The notes under the pieces are model-generated. The model saw nothing but the letters and a program-made list of their open reading frames with translations. It did not search any database and was not told where the DNA came from. This document shows positions 7,266 to 15,879 of a stretch of DNA of 64,000 bases, piece after piece. The number at the start of each line of letters is the position of its first letter. Position 1 is the stretch's first letter. This stretch comes from Pseudomonadales bacterium (GTDB taxonomy: Bacteria > Pseudomonadota > Gammaproteobacteria > Pseudomonadales > Azotimanducaceae), in the NCBI GenBank assembly GCA_017854255.1, contig JAFMIA010000007.1, positions 1 to 64,000 of the forward strand. Direction: 5' to 3'. The position numbers were made by a program, and so were the translations under genes.

Positions 7266-9588
7266 GTTGGCGGCGACAGCAGAAGCGGGTGTCGTTGTCG
7301 CGGCGGTCGGCCAAGCGGCTGCGCACGAGTCCAGTGAAAAACATGTCCGCGGCACGGCCGCCTATGTGGACGACATGCCCGTGCCGGCGGGCACCTTGTT
7401 TGTTGCGACCGGTTGGGCCCCCGTTGCAGCCGCCAAAGGCTTGAGGCTGGATCTTGACCAGGTCAGACAATCTGAAGGCGTTATTGACGTTTGTACTGAG
7501 GCCGATGTGCCGGGCAGCAATGATGTGTCTCCAGTGCATGAAGGCGACGTGTTGTTCGCCTCAGGTGAAGTCTCGTTTCACGGCCAAGTGGTTTTTGCGG
7601 TTGCCGCGACGAGCCAGCATTTAGCAGAGGTCGCTGTTAAAAAAGCGATCTTCACCTATGAGGCCCAACCGGTTCAGTTGACCGCGGCCGCAGCGAGGGC
7701 GACTGAAGATTTTGTGCTGCCGACTCGGACCTTTCAGATGGGGTCACCAGCGCTCGCAATGCAAAACGCCACAAGGCAAGTTCAAGGGGCGCTCCATATC
7801 CGCGGCCAGGAGCATTTTTATCTCGAAGGGCAGGTCGCCTTAGTGAGCCCAACAGAGGATGATGGCGTTGCTGTTTTGGTCTCGTCTCAACATCCCAGCG
7901 AAGTTCAGAAATTGGTGGCAAGCACCTTGGGTATCGCCTTAAACCGGGTGACCGTTAGCGTTCGACGGATGGGGGGCGCCTTTGGGGGTAAAGAGACCCA
8001 AGCCGCGCCGCTCGCCTGTATTGCCGCTTTGTTTGCGCGCCGCACGGGGCGAGCGATCAAATATCGAATGCCGAGACAACAGGATATGATGCAAACCGGT
8101 AAGCGGCATGACTTTGAGAATGAATACCGCTTGGGCTTTGATGACCAAGGGGTCATTCAAGCGGCGGAACTTACCTTAGCCGCGCGCTGTGGCTACTCAG
8201 CCGATCTCTCCGATAGCATTGTCGATCGCGCGATGTTTCATGCTGACAATGCCTATTGCCTACAGAACGCGCAAATTACCGGCTATCGCTGCCGAACCAA
8301 TACCGTGTCGAATACGGCTTTTCGCGGCTTTGGTGGACCCCAGGGGATGCTCACGATCGAAGCTGCGATGGATCATATGGCGAGCACATTGGATATCGAC
8401 CCGGTTGATGTGCGCTTGCGGAACCTGTACCGGCTCGGCAATGATGAAACCCCCTATGGTCAGAAAGTGACGGACTTTCGGCTGGGAAGAATGATGGATC
8501 AATTAATTGAGCAATCCCATTATCGACAACGCAGGCAAGGGATTGCCGAGTTCAATGCCCGTCAATCTTATTTGCGGCGAGGTCTTGCCCTCACGCCTGT
8601 CAAGTTTGGGATTTCCTTTACCGCGACCCATCTCAACCAAGCGGGCGCCCTGATCCATATTTACTCAGACGGCAGTGTGCACCTGAATCATGGCGGCACC
8701 GAGATGGGCCAGGGCTTGCTGACGAAGGTTCAGCAAATCGTTGCCTCCGCCTTTGGCGTGAGCACGGCGCTGGTTCAAGTCAGTGCGACCGCGACGGATA
8801 AGGTGCCCAATACATCGCCAACGGCGGCCTCGTCCGGGACAGACTTGAACGCGATGGCCGCGCTGGATGCCGCCAATCAAATTAAAGCGCGATTGATTGC
8901 GTTTCTGGCTCAAGGTGATGTTGTTGGCCCCGGTGAGTTTTCGGATGGCAAGGTCCGTCATGGTGACGTGATCTGGGATTGGGCTGATTTGATTCAAGCG
9001 GCCTACCTGAATCGGGTATCGTTGTCGGCGACGGGTTTTTATAAAACACCCGATATTCATTTCGATCGAGCAACCGGCAAGGGTCAGCCTTTTTATTATT
9101 ATGCTTTTGGCGTGGCCTGTAGTGAAGTGGTGGTCGACACAACAACTGGAGAATATCGGCTCAGTCAGGTCGATATCCTGCATGACGTGGGCCGAAGTCT
9201 GAACCCGGCGCTGGATCAGGGGCAGATTGAGGGTGGTTTTGTTCAAGGGTTAGGCTGGCTCACAACAGAAGAGTTGCTTTGGAATGAGGCGGGTCATCTC
9301 ATTTCCAATAGTCCGTCGAATTATAAAATACCAACCGCGTTTGATATCCCAGACCATTTTAAAGTGACCCTGTTCCAAGAAGACAACCCGGAAGCGACGG
9401 TCTTTCATAGTAAAGCGGTTGGCGAGCCGCCGCTGATGCTGGCGATTTCAGTCTGGTGCGCGCTACGGGATGCCTGTCGGCGGCCGATGCAGCCGTTACC
9501 GGATTTAGCGGTGCCAGCGACGCCCGAACAAGTATATTGGGCGCTCTCAGGACGCAAGGATGCGGCAGATTTAGGGCGCGGCCCATGA
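7255..9588 (+). CDS. xdhB: Xanthine dehydrogenase large (molybdopterin) subunit
   Basis: 777 residues from the ATG at 7255; an ATG at 7258 is equally possible, while longer starts would only read through xdhA in another frame. The subunit binds the molybdenum cofactor and oxidises the purine. Visible landmarks are the N-terminal hammerhead-domain sequence HVRGTAAYVDDMP, the cofactor loop GGAFGGKETQ (around 7970-8000), NTAFRGFGGPQGM with the substrate-contact Arg, GGTEMGQGL, and KAVGEPPLMLA carrying the catalytic Glu. The motifs match XDH rather than aldehyde or CO dehydrogenase. Its stop overlaps the xdhC start (ATGA, 9585-9588). Confidence 0.95.
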   Translation: MMRKLAATAEAGVVVAAVGQAAAHESSEKHVRGTAAYVDDMPVPAGTLFVATGWAPVAAAKGLRLDLDQVRQSEGVIDVCTEADVPGSNDVSPVHEGDVLFASGEVSFHGQVVFAVAATSQHLAEVAVKKAIFTYEAQPVQLTAAAARATEDFVLPTRTFQMGSPALAMQNATRQVQGALHIRGQEHFYLEGQVALVSPTEDDGVAVLVSSQHPSEVQKLVASTLGIALNRVTVSVRRMGGAFGGKETQAAPLACIAALFARRTGRAIKYRMPRQQDMMQTGKRHDFENEYRLGFDDQGVIQAAELTLAARCGYSADLSDSIVDRAMFHADNAYCLQNAQITGYRCRTNTVSNTAFRGFGGPQGMLTIEAAMDHMASTLDIDPVDVRLRNLYRLGNDETPYGQKVTDFRLGRMMDQLIEQSHYRQRRQGIAEFNARQSYLRRGLALTPVKFGISFTATHLNQAGALIHIYSDGSVHLNHGGTEMGQGLLTKVQQIVASAFGVSTALVQVSATATDKVPNTSPTAASSGTDLNAMAALDAANQIKARLIAFLAQGDVVGPGEFSDGKVRHGDVIWDWADLIQAAYLNRVSLSATGFYKTPDIHFDRATGKGQPFYYYAFGVACSEVVVDTTTGEYRLSQVDILHDVGRSLNPALDQGQIEGGFVQGLGWLTTEELLWNEAGHLISNSPSNYKIPTAFDIPDHFKVTLFQEDNPEATVFHSKAVGEPPLMLAISVWCALRDACRRPMQPLPDLAVPATPEQVYWALSGRKDAADLGRGP

Positions 9589-10412
9589 CGTCCTGGCAGA
9601 CCGCGATTGCCACGTGTCATCAAGCCGCAGAAGGCTTTGTCGTGGTGACCTTACTGCAGGCCAAAGGCTCAACGCCCCGGGATGGCGGCAGTAAGATCGT
9701 GGTGACGCAAACAAAAACCTTTGATTCCATTGGGGGTGGGGGCTTGGAGCATCTAGTGATCACACGCGCCCGAGACCTGCTCGCTCAAGGCGTGCCGGTT
9801 CAGTGCGTTGAACACTTCCCTCTGGCAGGCAAAGCGAATCAATGCTGTGGTGGCAGTGTGTCTGCTCTGTTCGAGACCTTTCCAGAATCAAAGCGTTCTG
9901 TGGTGGTGTTCGGGGCAGGTCACGTCGGCAAGGCCGTGGTTCAAGTATTATCAGAATGTGATGCCCGGATCGATTGGGTGGATGCCCGAGCGGAGCAGTT
10001 CCCAGAAGTGATCCCGGGCAATGTGCAACGCCTCGTGTTGGATCAACCCGAAATGCTGATCGAGACCCTTCGAGGGGATGCAATCGTGCTCATTTTGACC
10101 CACGACCATGCTTTGGATTACCGATTACTGAGAAGGTTACTTGATGAGACGGAGCTTTCATCGATCGGCATGATTGGATCACAGACTAAAAGTAATCGAT
10201 TTCGAGCCCGCCTCCGTCGTGACGGTATTCCAGAGGAAGAGGATGCGCGCTGGCGGTGCCCGGTTGGTCTGCCGGAAGTCGGGGGTAAACTGCCGATGGA
10301 AGTTGCGATCAGTATTGCGGCTGAGGTTTTGAGTCAGTCATTACCGCTGGATGGCGGAGAGATGGTCGGTGCGTCTTGGAAGTCGGTCCAAGCGGTATTG
10401 GGGAAGCCTTAA
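9585..10412 (+). CDS. xdhC: XdhC, molybdenum cofactor insertion factor for xanthine dehydrogenase
   Basis: 275 residues from the ATG that overlaps the xdhB stop. XdhC proteins bind and sulfurate the molybdenum cofactor and hand it to XdhB. The N-terminal part has VVTLLQAKGSTPRDGGSKI and GGGGLEHLV. The central part is a Rossmann fold (VVVFGAGHVGKAVV, then WVDARAEQFPE), and the C-terminal part has IGMIGSQTKSNRFRARL and CPVGLPEVGGKLPMEVAISIAAE. The frame can be opened further upstream, but only by overlapping xdhB. The stop overlaps the uraD start as TAATG (10410-10414). Confidence 0.93.
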   Translation: MTSWQTAIATCHQAAEGFVVVTLLQAKGSTPRDGGSKIVVTQTKTFDSIGGGGLEHLVITRARDLLAQGVPVQCVEHFPLAGKANQCCGGSVSALFETFPESKRSVVVFGAGHVGKAVVQVLSECDARIDWVDARAEQFPEVIPGNVQRLVLDQPEMLIETLRGDAIVLILTHDHALDYRLLRRLLDETELSSIGMIGSQTKSNRFRARLRRDGIPEEEDARWRCPVGLPEVGGKLPMEVAISIAAEVLSQSLPLDGGEMVGASWKSVQAVLGKP

Positions 10413-10912
10413 TGTCCAAGCGTCTTGAAACCTTTAATGCGCTGACTGAGGAAGCGGCTTTGGTCCAACTCTTAAGGGTTTGCACCTCCACAGTCTGGGC
10501 GCGCGCCGTGCTCGATCAGCGTCCCTTCAAAGATCAAGCGGCATTGCTCGCAGCCTCAGAGGCGGCCTGGCAATTAACGGGTGAAGCAGATTGGCTCGAA
10601 GCCTTTGAGGGACATCCAAAGATTGGTGATGCACAAGCTTTGCAAGGTGGGGCTGAAACAACGGCGATGCAAGAGCAGGGGCAGGTTAATATGGCGTTGG
10701 CTTCAACTCGGGAGGCGCTTGCGCGCTTAAATCAAATATATTTGGATCGATTCGGGTTTATTTTCATTATTTGCGCGTCCGGACGTTCAGCCGAGGCGAT
10801 GCGCGCCGTCTTAGAGCTGAGTCTGGAGCGGTCTCGCGGCGACGAATTACACAGGGCGGCAGGCGAGCAATTGCAAATTATGACGCGCCGATTACGGGCC
10901 TGGTTTGAGTAA
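10412..10912 (+). CDS. uraD: OHCU decarboxylase
   Basis: 166 residues. It decarboxylates 2-oxo-4-hydroxy-4-carboxy-5-ureidoimidazoline to S-allantoin, the last step of the urate-to-allantoin conversion. The catalytic histidine lies in AFEGHPKIGD (His68), and the C-terminal signature is FGFIFIICASGRSA. The start is set by the TAATG overlap with xdhC. It is a single-domain protein, not fused to UraH or allantoinase as in some bacteria. The 105 bp that follow before uraH hold no gene I can defend. Confidence 0.92.
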   Translation: MSKRLETFNALTEEAALVQLLRVCTSTVWARAVLDQRPFKDQAALLAASEAAWQLTGEADWLEAFEGHPKIGDAQALQGGAETTAMQEQGQVNMALASTREALARLNQIYLDRFGFIFIICASGRSAEAMRAVLELSLERSRGDELHRAAGEQLQIMTRRLRAWFE

Positions 10913-11017
10913 CCATGAGGTGGGCGAGCGCCGCCGCTTTGAGCCGCATGCCATTGAAGTTAAAGCCATGACAGCGCTTGATGCTGGCATTGAGCCAAGT
11001 TGCAGCAAGGAAATAAC

Positions 11018-11350
11018 ATGACCCAAGCGGCTATTACGACACATATCCTCGATTTAGAATCCGGCGAACCCGCACGCGGTGTTCTGGTGACATTGCGATG
11101 CCCTGAGGGTCAAACGCTTCAGGCAACCACCGATGCCGATGGCCGGATTAGCGAGTGGCAAGGCCTGTTGGTGCTGACCACGGGAACCTATGAAATGCGT
11201 TTTAAAGTGGGCGCTTATTTCTCAGCGCGCGGCACTGAAACGTTCTTTGATGAGATTCCGGTTCAGTTCCATACAACGACTGCTCGGGCACATTACCATG
11301 TGCCGTTGTTGCTCAGTCCTTTTGGTTACTCGACGTACAGGGGGAGCTAA
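11018..11350 (+). CDS. uraH: 5-hydroxyisourate hydrolase (transthyretin-like)
   Basis: 110 residues, starting at ATG 11018 behind AAGGA (11009-11013). It opens the ring of 5-hydroxyisourate made by PuuD, giving OHCU for UraD. The family landmarks are all present: ITTHILDLESGEPARGV with the active-site His near the N-terminus, the middle beta strands, HYHVPLLLSPFGYSTYRGS, and the C-terminal YRGS that separates these enzymes from true transthyretins. There is no signal peptide, so it acts in the cytoplasm. Confidence 0.94.
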   Translation: MTQAAITTHILDLESGEPARGVLVTLRCPEGQTLQATTDADGRISEWQGLLVLTTGTYEMRFKVGAYFSARGTETFFDEIPVQFHTTTARAHYHVPLLLSPFGYSTYRGS

Positions 11351-11354
11351 AGCC

Positions 11355-12641
11355 GTGCGTTTGATTCGAAGCCGAATACTGCATTGGCCAACCGACCAGT
11401 GGCATCAACCTGAATATTTTGAAGACGGGATCTTACTGATTGAGGCGGGCCGTGTTTTAGATTTGGGGCCTGCTGAACGCTTTATGACAGAGGGGCTCGA
11501 CGTGACCCGCTGCGAACATTATCCCACGCGGTTGGTCTTACCCGGTTTTATTGATCCCCATCTGCATTTCCCTCAGGTGGATGTGATGGCGAGCTTTGGG
11601 GCGCAGCTGTTGGATTGGTTGAATGACTACACCTTTCCGGCTGAAGCGCGTTACAGCGATCCGGTTTTTGCCGCTGCCGCTGCCGAATCGTTTTTAGACT
11701 TGCAACTGCGGCACGGCACAACCTCGGCATTTGCCTTCTGCACCAGTCATCGGCATTCGGTTGAGGCGTTGTTTTGCGCCGCTGAGCGGCGTCAACTGCG
11801 CATGGTCGCGGGTAAAGTGTTGATGGATCAAAATGCCCCTGACGCGATTTTGGATACGGCCGAGTCAGGCGCTCAGGATAGCGAAGACTTGATCCGTACG
11901 TGGCACGGGCGGGGTCGCCTGGGATATGCCTTAACCCCGAGATTTTCAGGCACTTCGTCGAGTGCCCAACTCCAAAAAACCGGCTTGCTCGCACAACAGT
12001 ACCCGAGTGTTTGGTTGCAAACGCATTTGTCAGAGAATCTTGCGGAAATTGCCTGGATTAAATCAGTGCACCCGCAATACCAAGACTATTTGCAAACCTA
12101 TGAAGCGCATGGCTTGGTCCCGAAAGGGGCGTTGTTCGGGCACTGTATCCATCTGACCGAATCGGAAACCGAGCGGTTGGCCGATGCAGGCGGTGTGGCG
12201 GTCTTTTGTCCGTCGTCGAACCTGTTTCTCGGCAGTGGTTTAATGCCCTTTGAGGCGCTGCAAGCGGCGGGCGTAGACTTGGCGATTGCCTCTGATATCG
12301 GTGGTGGCACGAGCCTTAGCATGCTGAAAACCCTTGCTGACGCGTACAAGGTCTGCCAGTTGCGCCAGTACGTGCTGCACCCCTTCGAAGCGTTCTACCG
12401 GATTACGCGCGGCAATGCGCGTGCTACCGCCTTAGAGGGGTTTATTGGTGATTTTCGAGTCGGGCAAGAAGCCGACTTCGTGATGATCGACCCAGAGCGC
12501 GTACCGTTGGTTGCGCGCCGAGTGCAGTCCGCCAAGGACCTTCAAGGCGAATTGTTTATTTATATGACCCTTGGCGATGAACAACTCATTGTTGAAACCA
12601 GTATTTTGGGCGAACCGGCTTACAGGGCGAGTGCCTCATGA
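11355..12641 (+). CDS. guaD: Guanine deaminase
   Basis: 428 residues from a GTG at 11355, with AGGGGG (11339-11344) ahead of it and only 4 bp after the uraH stop. Longer forms would overlap uraH entirely. It converts guanine to xanthine, the XDH substrate. The zinc-site motifs of the family are clear: LPGFIDPHLHFPQVDVMASFG, LQTHLSEN, LFGHCIHL, VFCPSSNLFLGSG and ASDIGGGTS. The DPHLHF pattern separates it from the 8-oxoguanine deaminase at 3608. The stop overlaps the puuD start (ATGA). Confidence 0.93.
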   Translation: MRLIRSRILHWPTDQWHQPEYFEDGILLIEAGRVLDLGPAERFMTEGLDVTRCEHYPTRLVLPGFIDPHLHFPQVDVMASFGAQLLDWLNDYTFPAEARYSDPVFAAAAAESFLDLQLRHGTTSAFAFCTSHRHSVEALFCAAERRQLRMVAGKVLMDQNAPDAILDTAESGAQDSEDLIRTWHGRGRLGYALTPRFSGTSSSAQLQKTGLLAQQYPSVWLQTHLSENLAEIAWIKSVHPQYQDYLQTYEAHGLVPKGALFGHCIHLTESETERLADAGGVAVFCPSSNLFLGSGLMPFEALQAAGVDLAIASDIGGGTSLSMLKTLADAYKVCQLRQYVLHPFEAFYRITRGNARATALEGFIGDFRVGQEADFVMIDPERVPLVARRVQSAKDLQGELFIYMTLGDEQLIVETSILGEPAYRASAS

Positions 12642-13861
12642 TGGCGCCGTACTGGTTAGAGTGGCTTGAACTGCTGCTGCGCTGGCTTCATCTGCTGGTC
12701 GGCGTTGCCTGGATTGGGGCGTCCTTGCACTTCGTTTTGGTAGATCGCAGCCTGATCAGTGATCCTGAGGATGATGCCGTTAAAGGCCGGTTCTGGGCGA
12801 TTCATGGCGGGGGCGTCTATCAGTTCACGAAATACAATCTCGCGCCGCCCGAATGGCCGGCAACGCTGCATTGGTCGAAGTGGGAGGCCTATACAACCTG
12901 GTTAACGGGTATGGGATTACTGACGCTCATCTATTATCTACGAAGTGATGCCTACTTGGTCGGCGTGGAAAAATGGGTGACCGAGCCTTCTCAGGCCATT
13001 TGGGTGAGCCTCGGGCTGATCGCGAGCAGTCTTGCCCTGTATGAGGGGCTCATCCGCAGTCCCTTGGCGCGCCGGACCGCTCTGTTTGCCGCGCTCATTA
13101 CGGTCCTCGTCTTGATTCTGTGCTGGCTTTCCGCCCAGCTCTTGTCGAACCGAGCCGCGTTCATTCACGTCGGCGTCATTCTGGGCAGCATCATGGTCGG
13201 CAATGTCTTTTTTGGCATTATTCCCGCGCAAAAAGCCTTTGTTGCGGCCGTTCAGGCAGGACGAGATCCGGATTTGGCCTTAACCCTCGCCGCACGGCAT
13301 CGGTCGTTCTTTAATAATTATCTAACGATGCCCGTTTTGTTTTGCATGGTCAGTTTGCACTTCCCGCTTTTGTATCAGCACAGTTTGAACTTCTTAGGTC
13401 TGTTTTTGGTGATGTTTGCCGGTGCACTTGCGCGCCATTTTTTCAATTTACGGCATTTGAACATCCTTCGTTGGCGCTACCTTTGGATCGCGGCAGGTTT
13501 GATCGCGTTGACGATGCTGCTGCTGCGCCCGCCGGTGCTGGATGACATCAATGCGCCGAGTGCCTTGAGCGCGACGGTGGAATCGATTGAGCCGGCACTC
13601 ACGAAGGCCGAGATTGATGGGCTTATGATGACCCATTGCGCAAACTGTCACAGCGCGTCCCCAACTCATCCTGGGTTTGCAACAGCGCCGGGGGGCTTGT
13701 ACTTTGTCGATCAGGAAGACTTGCTTCGCCAGAAAGCGCGCGCCGCGTCGGCGATTGGCTCGGGTTATATGCCGTTGGGGAATATGACAAAACTCAGTCG
13801 GGCCGAGCGAGCGCGATTGATGCGCTACCTAATCACAAGTGAGGCGAAGGACGGCGCCTGA
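12638..13861 (+). CDS. puuD: PuuD membrane urate hydroxylase with C-terminal cytochrome c
   Basis: 407 residues. PuuD oxidises urate to 5-hydroxyisourate in the inner membrane, replacing soluble uricase, and passes electrons to the respiratory chain. About eight membrane segments run from residue 10 to 297 (for example LLLRWLHLLVGVAWIG and the span after WIGASLHF). The C-terminal domain on the periplasmic side has one haem c site, CANCH (334-338), and a likely Met ligand in GSGYMPLGN. The start overlaps guaD by 4 bp, making this the last gene of the xdhA-puuD operon. The gene for the phosphoribosyltransferase converges 12 bp downstream. Confidence 0.93.
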   Translation: MMAPYWLEWLELLLRWLHLLVGVAWIGASLHFVLVDRSLISDPEDDAVKGRFWAIHGGGVYQFTKYNLAPPEWPATLHWSKWEAYTTWLTGMGLLTLIYYLRSDAYLVGVEKWVTEPSQAIWVSLGLIASSLALYEGLIRSPLARRTALFAALITVLVLILCWLSAQLLSNRAAFIHVGVILGSIMVGNVFFGIIPAQKAFVAAVQAGRDPDLALTLAARHRSFFNNYLTMPVLFCMVSLHFPLLYQHSLNFLGLFLVMFAGALARHFFNLRHLNILRWRYLWIAAGLIALTMLLLRPPVLDDINAPSALSATVESIEPALTKAEIDGLMMTHCANCHSASPTHPGFATAPGGLYFVDQEDLLRQKARAASAIGSGYMPLGNMTKLSRAERARLMRYLITSEAKDGA

Positions 13862-13873
13862 GTCGGGTGCGAT

Positions 13874-14428
13874 TTAATTCGGGAAAAGGATATCCGCCAT
13901 ATCCGGTTTGCCCAGACGGATTTCAGCCTCGGTCAGACCGTTAATCTCATGGGGGAAGACCAGCCATTGGTCCGTTTCATGAACATAGTAGTCTGGGATA
14001 ACCTCGGTCTGATTTTTTTTCGGCTTGAACCAAGGGCAGGCAATCCGGATGGTTTCGGGCAGGTTGCGTCGGGATTTTTCTTTGAGTTCGCGGAGTACCG
14101 CGGTAATGCTACGACCCGAATCAAAGACATCATCCACAATCAGTAAGTTGTCATCGTGATTGGCGCGATCAATAATATACTGCAAACCGTGGACGCGAAC
14201 GTCTTTGTCCTGCTGGTCAATGCCATAGTAAGAGCTTGTGCGAATTGCGATGTGATCACTCTCGAGACCCTTGTATTCAAGGTATTCTTGAACTGCGATG
14301 CCGACGGGCGCACCCCCCCGCCAGACGCCAACAATAAAATTAGGCCTGAAGCCGCTCGCATAAATCTGTTCTGCTAATAGGAACGAATCCCTGAGTAAAT
14401 CGGCGGCTGAAATAAAATGCTTATCCAT
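13874..14428 (-). CDS. Purine phosphoribosyltransferase (hypoxanthine/xanthine-type)
   Basis: 184 residues. The PRPP-binding signature LLIVDDVFDSGRSI is intact, and VGVWRGGAPVGIAVQEYLEYKG gives the other PRPP loop. The long insert with PWFKPKKNQTEVIPDYYV and the C-terminal hydrophobic tail fit hypoxanthine/xanthine-guanine types. It would return free purine bases to nucleotides, the salvage option that competes with the degradation genes on both sides. It is transcribed towards puuD and away from the permease gene at 14533. No obvious ribosome site is seen before ATG 14428. Exact base preference cannot be read from the sequence. Confidence 0.85.
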   Translation of the reverse strand: MDKHFISAADLLRDSFLLAEQIYASGFRPNFIVGVWRGGAPVGIAVQEYLEYKGLESDHIAIRTSSYYGIDQQDKDVRVHGLQYIIDRANHDDNLLIVDDVFDSGRSITAVLRELKEKSRRNLPETIRIACPWFKPKKNQTEVIPDYYVHETDQWLVFPHEINGLTEAEIRLGKPDMADILFPN

Positions 14429-14532
14429 AGGAATCCAAAACGTTGCGCGATGAAATAGGGTTTAAGATCAATTAGGCCGCCGAGTTAAAGACTGATATCT
14501 TAGCGGAATATTGTCTACAAAGAGGGTGACCC

Positions 14533-15828
14533 GTGTTACGTATCTTGAAGTATCTAGGCTATCACGAAGCCGCGCAATCACCCAAGACAGAAGTATTGGC
14601 AGGCGGCACCACCTTTCTTGCTATGGTGTATATCGTTGTTGTAAACCCGTCTATTTTGTCTGATGCAGGGATGGATTTTGGGGCCGTTTTTGTCGCGACG
14701 TGTTTGGCTGCCGCGTTCGGCAGTTTAATGATGGGGGTGCTGGGCCGATATCCGATTGCACTTGCGCCGGGCATGGGTCAGAACGCTTTCTTTAGCTATG
14801 TCATCGTGCTTGGGATGGGATATCCCTGGCAGACGGCGCTGGGCGCCGTACTCATCTCGGGCATTATCTTTATCGTTTTGAGCGTGCTGCCCATTCGGGA
14901 ATGGCTGTTTAATGCCATTCCGATGAATATCAAATATGGCATTTCTGCCGGCATCGGGTTTTTTATTGGTTTCATCGCCCTAAAGAATGCGGGCATCGTG
15001 ATCGACAATCCCGCAACCCTTGTAAGCCTTGGTCCGCTGACTCAGATTGAAGCAGTCCTGTGTTTAGGCGGGTTCATCTTGATTGCTGTTTTGAGTACCC
15101 GAGGGTTCGTTGGCGCGATCATTTTTGGTATTGGCAGTGTCTCGATCCTGGGTTGGCTACTCGGTGTGACTGAATTTCAAGGGCTCGTTTCAGCACCGCC
15201 CTCGATCGCGCCGGTCTTCATGCAGTTTGACCTTGAAGCGGCGCTCACGATGTCGATGGTGCCGGTTATTTTGGCACTGCTCTTGGTGGATGTTTTTGAC
15301 ACGGCAGGCACGATGGTTGCCGTCTCGCAGCGCGCGGGACTACTGGACGAGCAGGGTAAATTGCCCAACCTGCGACCCGCATTATTAGCAGACTCCGGTG
15401 CAACGGCCGTCGGGGCGCTGTTGGGGACGTCCTCGACTACGAGTTTTATTGAGAGCGCGGCGGGCGTAGAAGCCGGCGGGCGCTCGGGTCTGACCGCCGT
15501 TGTCGTGGGCGGTCTGTTTTTGTGCTGTTTGTTCTTCGCACCCTTGGCGCAAAGCATTCCGGCCTATGCAACGTCGGCCGCCTTGCTCTTTGTTGCGTGT
15601 TTGATGGTGAGTAGTTTAAAAGAGATTGATTGGACTCAGATACCAGAATATGTGCCCGCTGTGGTGGGCGCGCTGGCGATGCCACTGACCTTCTCCATCG
15701 CGGACGGTATTGGACTGGCGTTTATCACCTATGCTCTGATCCGGATCGGATCTTTTGAGTTCAAAGGCCCGGATGCCGCAAGCTTTGTGATTGCGGGCAT
15801 CTTTCTGCTGAAGTACTTGCTGCTTTAG
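14533..15828 (+). CDS. AzgA-type purine permease (adenine/guanine/hypoxanthine)
   Basis: 431 residues from a GTG at 14533, with AGAGGG 6 bp ahead. It is a multispan NCS2 inner-membrane symporter for purine bases. AzgA/PurP landmarks are TEVLAGGTTFLAMVYIVVVNP, ALAPGMGQNAFFSY, LLLVDVFDTAGTMVAVS and LLGTSSTTSFIESAAGV. This group usually takes up adenine, guanine and hypoxanthine, which fits the adenine and guanine deaminases in the window. It starts a short plus-strand pair with the UraA/UapA-type permease 51 bp downstream. Confidence 0.93.
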   Translation: MLRILKYLGYHEAAQSPKTEVLAGGTTFLAMVYIVVVNPSILSDAGMDFGAVFVATCLAAAFGSLMMGVLGRYPIALAPGMGQNAFFSYVIVLGMGYPWQTALGAVLISGIIFIVLSVLPIREWLFNAIPMNIKYGISAGIGFFIGFIALKNAGIVIDNPATLVSLGPLTQIEAVLCLGGFILIAVLSTRGFVGAIIFGIGSVSILGWLLGVTEFQGLVSAPPSIAPVFMQFDLEAALTMSMVPVILALLLVDVFDTAGTMVAVSQRAGLLDEQGKLPNLRPALLADSGATAVGALLGTSSTTSFIESAAGVEAGGRSGLTAVVVGGLFLCCLFFAPLAQSIPAYATSAALLFVACLMVSSLKEIDWTQIPEYVPAVVGALAMPLTFSIADGIGLAFITYALIRIGSFEFKGPDAASFVIAGIFLLKYLLL

Positions 15829-15879
15829 GACCTGCTGTTTCCGGTGTTGGGGTCGATTAGGTGGATTTAGGAGGCGAAG

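Noticed and set aside
10913-11017. Possible remnant gene between uraD and uraH
   Set aside because: A short open frame exists, but without a start signal or family match; a simple spacer is more likely.
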